64,000 nt of DNA from Polyangiaceae bacterium. Lineage in GTDB: Bacteria > Myxococcota_A > Polyangia > Polyangiales > Polyangiaceae. Below the pieces are notes generated by a model. The model searched no databases. It was given only the letters and a program-made list of their open reading frames with translations, and was not told the DNA's origin. The stretch spans positions 37,353 to 101,352 of the forward strand of contig JANXOF010000030.1 in the NCBI GenBank assembly GCA_025353725.1. The letters run 5' to 3'. Shown here in pieces: positions 36,905 to 44,997 of the stretch. Within the stretch, counting starts at the first letter, position 1, and each line of letters starts with the position of its first letter. The translations under genes were made by a program, and so were the position numbers.

Positions 36905-37540
36905 TCACTTCGAGAGAATCGCGAGCGCCTCCTTCAAAAGCTCCGCGAGAGGCGTGTCTCCGACCTTGTCCCGGAGTTGTTCGACGGCGCGATCGGCTTC
37001 GTTCTGGCGATAGCCCATCGTCACGAGCGCCCGCGCGAGTAACTCTCCTGTCGACGAAGCCGCCACTGTAATCGGGGCCGAAGCCGCGCCGCTCGCGATA
37101 CTTCGAGCCGCTCCTACTCCGGCTGCGCCCTCGAGAAGCGGCACTTTGTCTTTCAGTTCGAGGAGCAACCGCTCGGCGGTTTTCTTCCCGACGCCTGTAA
37201 TGCTCGTGAGCTTGCCGAGCTCTTTGCGCGCGATAGCTCGCCCGAGCTCGTGCGCGGGGAGTGCGCTGAGCACGGAGATCGCCATTTTCGGACCTACGCT
37301 GCTGACGCCGATGAGGGTACGAAACGCGATGCGATCGCCTTCGGTCGCAAAGCCAAAAAGGGAAAAGATGTCCTCACGCACGTGCGTGTGGACGAACAGT
37401 GTCGCGCGCCCCTCGGCGTCTGTCTTCGCGCGCCCGAGCGTGCCCAGCGGCACGATGAGTTCGTAGCCGACGCCGTTCACGTCGACCACGACGTTGCCGT
37501 CGTCTTCCTGCGTGGCGGTTCCGGTGAGGCGCCCGATCAT
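36905..37540 (-). CDS. ruvA: Holliday junction branch-migration protein RuvA
   Basis: A 211-residue protein of standard RuvA length. The N-terminal OB fold (MIGRLTGTATQEDDGNVVV, VGYELIVPLGT) has the DNA-binding strand, two helix-hairpin-helix motifs follow (TLIGVSSVGPKMAISVL and LTSITGVGKKTAERLLLEL), and the mobile C-terminal RuvB-binding domain is last (MGYRQNEADRAV). RuvA tetramers bind four-way junctions and load the RuvB motor. No ruvB or ruvC is adjacent in this window. Confidence 0.97.
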   Translation of the reverse strand: MIGRLTGTATQEDDGNVVVDVNGVGYELIVPLGTLGRAKTDAEGRATLFVHTHVREDIFSLFGFATEGDRIAFRTLIGVSSVGPKMAISVLSALPAHELGRAIARKELGKLTSITGVGKKTAERLLLELKDKVPLLEGAAGVGAARSIASGAASAPITVAASSTGELLARALVTMGYRQNEADRAVEQLRDKVGDTPLAELLKEALAILSK

Positions 37541-37691
37541 CAGGCGAGCACCCTAGCGCGAATCGTGATCCGTTTGCGTCGTACGCTTTTTCTTGTCGCT
37601 GCGCGCGTTCTCGAGGTAAGGAGGCGCCTCTAGCCTAGCTTCACCTTTTGCCTACGGCGCGCGCATCTCCTTCCCGTGATGTACGCGCCGT

Positions 37692-37715
37692 TCGTGTTTA
37701 AGCTCGTGTTTAAGC
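37692..37715 (-). repeat. 12-bp tandem duplication across a stop codon
   Basis: The 12-base unit TCGTGTTTAAGC occurs twice head to tail at the 3' end of the glycosyltransferase gene. Each copy contains the TAA stop on the minus strand, so the protein end is unaffected. Confidence 0.85.
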
Positions 37716-39191
37716 TTTTCCACGGTCAAGGTCCCGTTCCCGTTTGGCTGCGGGTGGGGCGCGAAAAACGGCCGCCGCGAGCAGGCAGAGGACCGGCGTA
37801 GCGACCATGTGATAGCGGTCTTCGCCAAAGAAAAGGGCGTGGGCAAGTACCGTCGTTGCGAGTAGCGAGACGGCCATTTGCAATGCCGGCGGAGCCGCGG
37901 GGCCACCCGGCAAGGGTACGAACGGCAGAATGCACGCAACAACCGCGAGTGGCCAAAACGCGTGCGATTCTGACGCGCATGCGAAAATCGTCCACGCCAC
38001 AATCCCCACGCCGAGCGCTGATTGCAGAAGGCGCCCCGTGCCGAAACCCGCGTGTGCGGGTTCGGGCGGCGAACGCGCAACGAACGCATATCCGACGCCG
38101 CCAAGTGCAGCCACCGCGACGAGCGCGCGGTGGATCAACGTGAGGAAGTTTCGTACCGCGACTCGTTTGTCCTCGGGCCAGGCCGAGGGCCGTGCCTCGC
38201 GGAGGTACTCGACCGCGAAAGACTCGTGGTCGAACGTGAAGCCAAGCTTGGCGGGAACGAGGGAAAGCCAGCGCAGCGGCGCGCGCTTGATGCTTTGCAG
38301 GCCGTAGTCGAACCAGCAGCGATCTTGCTGCACTTGGCCCGTCACCTCGCGGCACCCGTCTTCCGAGCGGAGCGTTTCGAAGCGTCCGGTCGCGCGTGGA
38401 AACGCGCCGATGGCGAGGTTCCAGCCGGCATTGGTGCTGACGAGCGCACAGCCGTCCATCACGCGGCAGTTACGTGCGGTCCAAGGCAGCACCGGCACGA
38501 GGGTGAGGACGCATGCCGTGGCCATCGCGAGCCACCGCTTTCGCCCCCTCCAATCAGGCACGACGAGTCCAAGAAATGGAGCACAAAGCAACGCTTGCGG
38601 CCTAACGAGCACGGCCACGCCGAGCACCATCGCGCCGCTCGCAAGAGCCAACGCCACCCGCTCTGGCTTCCTCGAGCGCGCTCCACGCACGGTGACGTAA
38701 AACGACGCGAGCGCGAGCAACGCCGAGAGCGGTTCGGTCATCGTCAGCGCGGCGTAAAGCACGAGACCCGGGTGGAATGCGACGAGCGCACCCGCAATCG
38801 TGGCGCGTCTCGGCGTTAGAGCTTCTCCTGCGAGGAGGTACGTCATGACGGGCAAAAGCCCGCCTACCAGAGCGTTGGCTACATGAGCGACGGTGTGGGT
38901 TGTCCCAAAAAGAATGTAGAACGCAGCTAAAAAGCCACTGTACCCCACAGGGTAGTGGCACCATGGGTGCCAGACGGCGCGGCCTTCACGCATGGCTTCG
39001 TCGGCGTAACCAAACCCGGTCGCGATGTGACGTGCGCCAAAGTCGTAGTAGTGACCATCCCACACGGGCTCGCCGGCGAGGGCCCTCGCGACGTAAAGCC
39101 GCACGGCAAACGCGAAGAGAAAAAGGCCCAGGCAGAAAACCGCATCGGGCTTGGCCACCCCACCGGTGGCCTCCCGCCGAACGACGGTCAC
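37710..39191 (-). CDS. Polytopic glycosyltransferase (GT39/ArnT-like)
   Basis: A 493-residue protein with about 11-12 membrane segments. The large first loop after TM1 has WDGHYYDFGARHIATGFGYA and HYPVGYSGFLAAFY, matching the polyprenyl-linked sugar transferase fold (protein O-mannosyltransferase, ArnT, PMT_2). The acidic residues expected in that loop are represented by D and E in WDGHYYDF and ADEAMREG. It would transfer a sugar from a lipid carrier on the periplasmic side. The gene overlaps the fusion ATPase gene upstream by 4 bp. Confidence 0.8.
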   Translation of the reverse strand: MTVVRREATGGVAKPDAVFCLGLFLFAFAVRLYVARALAGEPVWDGHYYDFGARHIATGFGYADEAMREGRAVWHPWCHYPVGYSGFLAAFYILFGTTHTVAHVANALVGGLLPVMTYLLAGEALTPRRATIAGALVAFHPGLVLYAALTMTEPLSALLALASFYVTVRGARSRKPERVALALASGAMVLGVAVLVRPQALLCAPFLGLVVPDWRGRKRWLAMATACVLTLVPVLPWTARNCRVMDGCALVSTNAGWNLAIGAFPRATGRFETLRSEDGCREVTGQVQQDRCWFDYGLQSIKRAPLRWLSLVPAKLGFTFDHESFAVEYLREARPSAWPEDKRVAVRNFLTLIHRALVAVAALGGVGYAFVARSPPEPAHAGFGTGRLLQSALGVGIVAWTIFACASESHAFWPLAVVACILPFVPLPGGPAAPPALQMAVSLLATTVLAHALFFGEDRYHMVATPVLCLLAAAVFRAPPAAKRERDLDRGKA

Positions 39192-40786
39192 GAGACGTTC
39201 TTTTCTCGCATCCGCCTCAAGTACGTACGCTGAACTTGGGCAGGGTCGAGACGAAGGTACTTTGCGATCTCGGTGACAAAGCCTCGAACGTAGACGAGCG
39301 CAGGCAGGTCGCCGTAGTTCTCTTCCTCGAGCGCGACGAGGTGCGGCTTCGTGATCTTCGTGCGCGAGCTGATCTCCGCCAGCTCGACGCCTTGCGATTC
39401 GCGGACCTTTCGGAGTAGCGGCCCCGTGAATTCAGTGTCCGGACCGATTTCGCGGCCCAGCTCGCCTTGCAGCATGAGCTGCTCGGCGGCGAGCGCTGGA
39501 CGGGGGACGATGCTCGAACGCGTCGGCGCGTCGTCCTCGGGAAACATCGAGAGGTCGTATGCGCGGCGGCGCACCGGGTCGAGCAGCGTGTCGTGTGCGT
39601 CTTCGACGCTTCGCTGTGCGGTCGTGAGCTCTTCTTCGTCGAGGAGCGACGTAGTCACGAGTCCGCCCGTCACGTAAACATCGCGTTGGCGTTTGAACGC
39701 GCGGCGGATCTCTTCATCATTCGACGAACGCCCAATTCCGAGCATCGTGTAGTGATCGGGGCGCCCTTCAGGCATCGGCGGCGGCATCGCGCGGTAGTTC
39801 TTTTTCGCGGCCGTCAACGCGACGACGCGGCGCGCGATACGCTCGATGTTCCGCGCCGCTTTCGATGTCGGGCTATCGACGAGCAGCGGCTTTCGACGCC
39901 GCACCGCGAGCCAAACCGTGTCGTCGTGTTCGATCCAGCCTAGCTCTTCGAGTGCAATTCCGTAGTGGCGCCGACAGAGGGCGCTCATCGACGTCACGAC
40001 ATCGAGGTCTGTCCGCACGCGCGTCTGATTGACCGCAAGATACAAGCGCATGCGCTGCGCCTCGGCCCATGCAAGTTCGGCCAAACCGCGGTCGATTTTG
40101 GACAGCGCGCGAAGGAGTTCGAGCGGGGAGGGAAGCTTCCCTATCTCTTTGATGGCTCGGTCGACGAGCGAAAGTCGAAAGCGATCTTTGGCGAGTGACC
40201 GCCTTAGTTTCCGCCGATAGGCCGCGCGAATGAAACGATAGGTAGCCTCGATCGCAGGAGGCTCTGGCACCGTGACACAGATCGCGAGGTCGGCTGCCAG
40301 CATCATGTCAAGGGCAAGATGGCCGTGCCCTGGGCCGACGTCGATGACGAGGTAGTCGACCGGGAGCGACTTGAGGCGCATGAGCCAGCGGCTTTTTCGA
40401 CCTGCGCGGAGTTGGAGCGGCGGCTCAATCGCGTCATGCGGGCCAGGTAGCAACGAGAGACCTGGCACACTCGTTCGCAAAAGTGCCTTCATGAGCTCGT
40501 CGCTCGGGCCGTCAAGATTCACCGCATGCGTAAGAGCCTCGAGGCCGAACTGCGAGTGCATGTTCGTACCGGTCGGATCGCAGTCGACGAGGGCTACGCT
40601 CTTGCCCAGCTGCGCGAAGTACACGGCAAGATTTTGCGCAATAAGGCTCTTGCCGGCGCCACCGCGTCCACCGCCCACCGTCAAGACGCGCTTGGCCCCT
40701 CGCGCGCCGTTTAAAGGGTCAAGCGGGTCAGCAAAGCTGTCAGGAAAGTCAGCGTGATCTGGAGGCGGCGGCAGGCTCTCGATCAC
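39188..40786 (-). CDS. ParA/MinD-type ATPase fused to J-like and RodZ-type HTH domains
   Basis: A 532-residue three-domain protein. Residues about 33-260 are a MinD/ParA/FlhG ATPase: deviant Walker A GGRGGAGKS (39-47), VDCDPTG switch I and the VIDVGPGHGHL Walker B/switch II region. Residues about 340-415 are a DnaJ-like module (DHYTMLGIGRSSNDEEIRRA, AYDLSMF), but the HPD tripeptide that activates Hsp70 is absent. The last 75 residues are a RodZ-like HTH (VRESQGVELAEISSRTKITK, YVRGFVTEIAKYL). Overlaps of 4 bp with genes on both sides make one transcript likely. A role in polar placement or assembly is possible (inference). Confidence 0.88.
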   Translation of the reverse strand: MIESLPPPPDHADFPDSFADPLDPLNGARGAKRVLTVGGGRGGAGKSLIAQNLAVYFAQLGKSVALVDCDPTGTNMHSQFGLEALTHAVNLDGPSDELMKALLRTSVPGLSLLPGPHDAIEPPLQLRAGRKSRWLMRLKSLPVDYLVIDVGPGHGHLALDMMLAADLAICVTVPEPPAIEATYRFIRAAYRRKLRRSLAKDRFRLSLVDRAIKEIGKLPSPLELLRALSKIDRGLAELAWAEAQRMRLYLAVNQTRVRTDLDVVTSMSALCRRHYGIALEELGWIEHDDTVWLAVRRRKPLLVDSPTSKAARNIERIARRVVALTAAKKNYRAMPPPMPEGRPDHYTMLGIGRSSNDEEIRRAFKRQRDVYVTGGLVTTSLLDEEELTTAQRSVEDAHDTLLDPVRRRAYDLSMFPEDDAPTRSSIVPRPALAAEQLMLQGELGREIGPDTEFTGPLLRKVRESQGVELAEISSRTKITKPHLVALEEENYGDLPALVYVRGFVTEIAKYLRLDPAQVQRTYLRRMREKNVS

Positions 40787-41718
40787 GAACGATCGCTTCC
40801 GTCAGGGCTCGCACTCGGTGGCAACGGTCCCGGCAAAACGGAGCCGTGCCGTGTCAGGCGCGCGCGGCGAAGCATTCCGAAGATTCGTGCGCCGAGCTCG
40901 GGGGCTCGAAAGGGCCTGTGCAGAAAGTCGTCGGCGCCGCTCGCGAAGGCATCGACCGCGTCGCGCGAGGACGCGCGGTGCGAGAGAATCAGGACGGGCA
41001 CGAGTGCGCGAACGGGATCTCGCCTCAGTTGGCGCACGAACACCAGCGGGTCGAGCCGGCGCGAGTGAAAGTCGAGAACTAAGGCATCGAAAGCTACCTC
41101 GACCATGCGCGCGAGGGCTTGCTCGGCGTCGTCGACCGTCTCGACATCGAGTCCCGTCTCGTTGAGCATTCCGCGAACGACCTCCCGGCTTTCCGGATCA
41201 TCGTCAATCAGAAGAAGACGCGCCGTGAAAGGCACACGGCTTGGCTCGAGAAGCGTGGACTCAGGCGGGGGCGACTCTTGCGAAGGAGCTGGGACGTGAA
41301 CGTGAACCGAAGCAACGCTCGAGCTTTCTCCGGAAGGCTCGACAGGCACGAATGGCCGCGCGGCACGCATATGCTCGCTGCGCGCCACCACGAAAGCCGT
41401 CAGACGGTCCCAGTCTCGCCGCTCGAAAGCGATGTGCGTGTCTCCAGCCGCGCGAACGCCGCGAGCGGCAGCCGCCGTAGCTCGCGTGCGAGAACCTATC
41501 TCGAACGTTGCAAGAATCCACTCGCCGTCCGCGACCGTCTCGCCGCGAGGAAGCGCGAGCGATCCATGGGCTTGCGCCAGCGCCTCGGAAAACGCCGTGA
41601 TGTCCTCAAATCGAAAAACCACGCTACGCAAGGTGAGACGATGTCTAGCCGCATGGTGGCTCTTGCGCAAAGCCTCTACCACTCGGGTCGCGAAGGTTGC
41701 GGATCGGAGTGTCCCCAA
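40783..41718 (-). CDS. PilZ-like domain plus receiver domain protein
   Basis: About 311 residues. The N-terminal part (about 30-110) resembles the PilZ-like paralog family of myxobacteria (VFRFEDITAFSEALAQAHGS, LALPRGETVADGEWILATFE, ARDWxRL-like FERRDWDRLTAF). A Pro/Ser linker leads to a receiver domain (about 167-290) with acidic pocket LLIDDDPES, phosphoacceptor in ALVLDFHSRR and LSHRAS for the conserved Ser/Thr. The conserved Lys near the C-terminus is replaced by Arg (DDFLHRPFRAPE), so phosphorylation signalling may be altered. The TTG at 41718 is weak; GTG sites at about 41682 and 41622 are alternative starts. It is the first gene of the three-gene overlapping operon. Confidence 0.78.
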   Translation of the reverse strand: MGTLRSATFATRVVEALRKSHHAARHRLTLRSVVFRFEDITAFSEALAQAHGSLALPRGETVADGEWILATFEIGSRTRATAAAARGVRAAGDTHIAFERRDWDRLTAFVVARSEHMRAARPFVPVEPSGESSSVASVHVHVPAPSQESPPPESTLLEPSRVPFTARLLLIDDDPESREVVRGMLNETGLDVETVDDAEQALARMVEVAFDALVLDFHSRRLDPLVFVRQLRRDPVRALVPVLILSHRASSRDAVDAFASGADDFLHRPFRAPELGARIFGMLRRARLTRHGSVLPGPLPPSASPDGSDRS

Positions 41719-41753
41719 AAGCGATGCTCAGTGGTAGGCTCCGACCCGATCCG

Positions 41754-42758
41754 ATGGGGCTGAAATCGCTAGTTTTTGGAATAGTTGGACTGTTGGGCGT
41801 TTCTGGCTCGTCGCTATCGTTATCGATGTCGACGTGCGGAAAGTCGACCGCGGAAGACGCGACGAAGGAGAAAGCCGCGGTGGAGGTCGCTCTCGAGGGG
41901 GTGGACACGAGCGGGCTTACCCCGCGCGAGCGGAAAGACTGGGGGCAGTACGTCTCTGAGTTTCTCTCGCCTTGCCAAAATGTGCCGGTTCCCATCGCGC
42001 AGTGCGTCCAAGAAAAACGCACGTGCGCCAAGTGCTTGCCCGCGGCCAAGTACGTCTTGCGTGGTGTGAAAGACGGGATGACCCGTGAGCAAATTGAGAA
42101 GAGCTATAAAGGCCGTTTTGACGCTGATAAGGTGAAAAACGTCCCGATCGATGGTTCTCCCATCAAAGGCACCGAGAGCGCCTCGATCACGGTGGTCGAG
42201 TTTGCCGACTTCGAGTGTCCGCATTGCGCGGAGGTCGTACCGGCGCTCGACAAGTTGCTCGAGCAAAACAAAAGCAACGTTCGGATTGTCTTCAAGTGTT
42301 ACCCGCTTCCGGGTCACCCTCACGGCGATATTGCAGCCCGCGCAAGTATTGCCGCAATGAACCAAGGCAAGTTCTGGGAGATGCACCACATGCTCTTCGC
42401 GAACCAACGCCACCTCGAGCAGACCGACCTCGACAGCTACGCGAAGGAGCTCGGCATCGAGGTCTCTCGCTTTCACGCGGACATGCAGGCGTCGGCGACG
42501 GCCGATCGCATTGCCAGGGACAAAAAGCTCGGCGAGGACCTACAAATCGGGGGCACCCCGACAATCTTCATCAACGGGCGCTTGTTCGACGGCCGCCAGG
42601 ACATGAACGAGTGGATCACGCTCGAACTCGGCGGCGCGGCGAACGTCAATAGTGCTGAAAAGTCAGCTCCAGTCCTGCCCGATGCAGGCAAAGCGAGCCC
42701 CGCGTCGTCCTCGAAAGATGGCTCGAGGCCGGGCGGTGACGCGGGCACGAAGAAGTGA
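41754..42758 (+). CDS. DsbA-like thioredoxin-fold lipoprotein
   Basis: A 334-residue protein. The N-terminal hydrophobic segment leads to SMSTCGKS, a lipobox-like Cys. A Cys-rich region follows (about 65-105: SPCQ, QCVQEKRTCAKCLPAA). The DsbA/thioredoxin domain is about 130-300: the active site FECPHCAEV, and GGTPTIFING with the cis-Pro. It catalyses disulfide exchange in the periplasm. The C-terminus has a Ser/Ala/Pro tail. ATG 41754 is chosen because the signal peptide follows at once. Its stop overlaps the start of the next gene (GTGA). Confidence 0.9.
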   Translation: MGLKSLVFGIVGLLGVSGSSLSLSMSTCGKSTAEDATKEKAAVEVALEGVDTSGLTPRERKDWGQYVSEFLSPCQNVPVPIAQCVQEKRTCAKCLPAAKYVLRGVKDGMTREQIEKSYKGRFDADKVKNVPIDGSPIKGTESASITVVEFADFECPHCAEVVPALDKLLEQNKSNVRIVFKCYPLPGHPHGDIAARASIAAMNQGKFWEMHHMLFANQRHLEQTDLDSYAKELGIEVSRFHADMQASATADRIARDKKLGEDLQIGGTPTIFINGRLFDGRQDMNEWITLELGGAANVNSAEKSAPVLPDAGKASPASSSKDGSRPGGDAGTKK

Positions 42759-43495
42759 GCCGCGTCGCCTCTGACGGCTGCGGGTGCTTCCCGACGGGGC
42801 GGCACTACCCGGGCATCGCACATCTCCTCAAGGCTACGATCCGTGGGCTCGCGGCGGGGTTCGCGAACGACGTCCCGTGGCAAGGACTCGACATTGCCCT
42901 GCTCGACGTCGAGACGACGGGTCGCGACGCGTCCGTGGACCGCGTCGTGGAACTCGGTATTGCGATTGGTCGTCGCGGCGAAATCATTGCAAGGTACAAT
43001 TGGCTTATCAATCCGGGGATGCCGATTCCGCCGGAGGTGACCGCGATTCACCACATTACCGACGCGATGGTGGCGGACAAACCTCGGTTCGAGGCGGTGG
43101 CGTCGGAGATTGCGAGTGCTCTCAAAGGGTGCATTCCGGCGGCTTACAACGCGATGTTTGATCGCGCTTTTCTCATGGGCGAGTTCTCACGTGCGAAAGC
43201 GGACGGCGAAGGGGCGCACGCGTTCACCCGCGAGGTCGAGTGGCTCGACCCGCTTGTTTGGGCACGCGACATTCAAGACAGCGAAAAATCGCGCTCACTC
43301 GGCGACGTCGCGACGCGACTCGGCATAAACCTCGAAAACGCCCATCGCGCACAAGACGATGCAGAGGCTGCTCTCCGCGTGCTGTACGCGCTGGCGCGCG
43401 ACCCGCGCATGCCGACGGCGTATGGCGCGATGGTACAAGAGCAGCGTCGTCTCTCGCAAAAGCAGGCCGATTCCCGTCGCATGTGGCGCAGCTAA
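42755..43495 (+). CDS. DEDDh 3'-5' exonuclease domain protein
   Basis: A 246-residue protein. DnaQ-like exonuclease motifs: Exo I LLDVETTG (about residue 50), Exo II NAMFDRAFLMGEF (about 131) and Exo III HRAQDDAEAA (about 197). It is similar in layout to epsilon-type and to DNA polymerase III subunit relatives, but without a polymerase or GIY-YIG domain. It starts with GTG overlapping the DsbA-like gene stop, so the two are coupled despite unrelated functions. Confidence 0.9.
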   Translation: MSRVASDGCGCFPTGRHYPGIAHLLKATIRGLAAGFANDVPWQGLDIALLDVETTGRDASVDRVVELGIAIGRRGEIIARYNWLINPGMPIPPEVTAIHHITDAMVADKPRFEAVASEIASALKGCIPAAYNAMFDRAFLMGEFSRAKADGEGAHAFTREVEWLDPLVWARDIQDSEKSRSLGDVATRLGINLENAHRAQDDAEAALRVLYALARDPRMPTAYGAMVQEQRRLSQKQADSRRMWRS

Positions 43496-43547
43496 CGCGC
43501 GAACGCGCGGAGCTGACGTCGGGATCAACGCGTCGATCCTCTCCAGA

Positions 43548-44564
43548 CTAACGTGCGGACGCTGCCAAACATCGTTCCGCAAGGCGTAGTTCCTCACTCC
43601 TTCGGTTGTAGCCCGCAGGGCGATCGTCGGTCATGATCGCGAGGAGTCCTGCAACCGTGGCGTCGAGGTAGGAGAAAAGCGATTCGTGGTGGAACCCGAG
43701 CTCGCTCTTTGCGCGCGAAGGGTCGAGGTAAGACATCCACGTTCCGCTGAAGGGTGAGACCTGGACGGCGTCGAGTCGGGCTTCGGACAACGTGGCGCGA
43801 GCGACAGAAACGATCGTGGGGTTAGCTCCGAGGGCCGCGGCGATGGCGGAAACGACGCTTGCGACGCTGGGTGTCTCGTCTTGCGCAAGGTTGTAAGCCC
43901 TCCCGAACGTCGACGCTTGACCGAGCATCTTCACCACCGCGCGGACCACCGACGTGCTGTAGACGTGACGAGCCGTGGCGACGCCTCCTTCGGGGAGGAG
44001 AATGGGGCCGCCGTCGATCATTCGCGCCACGTAGGCCTCGATTCGGCGATAGTGATCGCGCGGGCCATTCACCATCGGAATACGCAGCGCTGTGACCGGA
44101 AATTGCGTTGCCTGCCAAGCGCCGGCGAGTGCATCTTCGGCGTCACGCTTGCCGATTCCGTAGCGATACTCGCTGAGATCTTGCGGGTTTTGGGGCGCTG
44201 CGATGAGCGGTCCGTCGTAGTCCGATTCACGGGCAGGCCCCGCGTAGCCGTCGCGCACGAGGTACACCTGACCGCTACTTATCAAAATATAATGTCCGAC
44301 GCGGCCTCCGAGCGCGCGCAACGTCCCGCGAGCGTCATCGCCCGTGTAGGTTGCAAAGTCGATCGCGGCGTCGAACGTCATCCCTTTGAGCGCGGTTTCG
44401 AATGCGGACGTCGTTCGGTCAACCACGAGCCGCGTCACGCGCGTGCCGAACGGGTCCGAGCGCGTGCCACGATTGAGCAGCGTGACGGAATGCCCAGCCG
44501 CGAGCATGCGAAAGGTGAGCTCGAGCCCTAAAAACCGTGTCCCACCGATGACAAGAACGCGCAT
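43548..44564 (-). CDS. NAD-dependent epimerase/dehydratase family protein
   Basis: A 338-residue short-chain dehydrogenase of the extended type. The NAD-binding loop is VIGGTRFLG at the N-terminus, and the active-site Tyr/Lys pair is in YRYGIGK (about residue 138), with Ser in HYILISSGQVY (about 103). It is similar to plant and cyanobacterial RNA-binding-like epimerases (CSP41 class) as well as sugar epimerases. The ATG at 44564 is favoured because it starts directly at MRVLVIGG. Confidence 0.88.
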   Translation of the reverse strand: MRVLVIGGTRFLGLELTFRMLAAGHSVTLLNRGTRSDPFGTRVTRLVVDRTTSAFETALKGMTFDAAIDFATYTGDDARGTLRALGGRVGHYILISSGQVYLVRDGYAGPARESDYDGPLIAAPQNPQDLSEYRYGIGKRDAEDALAGAWQATQFPVTALRIPMVNGPRDHYRRIEAYVARMIDGGPILLPEGGVATARHVYSTSVVRAVVKMLGQASTFGRAYNLAQDETPSVASVVSAIAAALGANPTIVSVARATLSEARLDAVQVSPFSGTWMSYLDPSRAKSELGFHHESLFSYLDATVAGLLAIMTDDRPAGYNRRSEELRLAERCLAASAR

Positions 44565-44603
44565 TGGCGCACGGTACACGCCTCTCGAACCCCGTTGAAG
44601 GCG

Positions 44604-44924
44604 TTAGTCGGCGGCGAAGCAGTAAAAGCGACCTTCGCCGTCGCGCGAGAGGATGTCTTCTTGGGAACACCGTGACGTCAACAAGCTGCTGTTCCACGTG
44701 TCGTTCACATCCCGCGTCGTGTCGCTATCTGTGGTTCCAAAAACGGCCAACCGACTTCCACTGTTCGATGTCCAATTAGCGCAGTTATCGTCAAAGACAT
44801 TCGGGGTCCCTGACGCGCGAGCGTCAACGGATAACGGGACGAATCTTCCCACGTGAGCAGGCCCTGCTCGAAAACGCCGAGAAACGCGGTCTCGGCCTCC
44901 TCGGCGGAGGCCCGATGCGTTCAC
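44604..44924 (-). pseudogene. C-terminal remnant of a Cys/Trp-rich surface protein
   Basis: The last 65 residues (DDNCANWTSNSGSRLA, then CSQEDILSRDGEGRFYCFAAD) match the end of a myxobacterial DUF1554/lectin-like domain: NCxxWTS, a second Cys and YCF at the C-terminus. Upstream the frame switches: TWEDSSRYPL-like sequence is in a neighbouring frame near 44830-44850. So a 5' part is lost and at least one frameshift separates the rest. It is decayed. Confidence 0.55.
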
Positions 44925-44997
44925 CCGGACTTGCGACGGCTACACCCGCCTAATGGCGCGTCGTGGACTGACCGAATCCTCGCCGTGCGTTGGAGAT

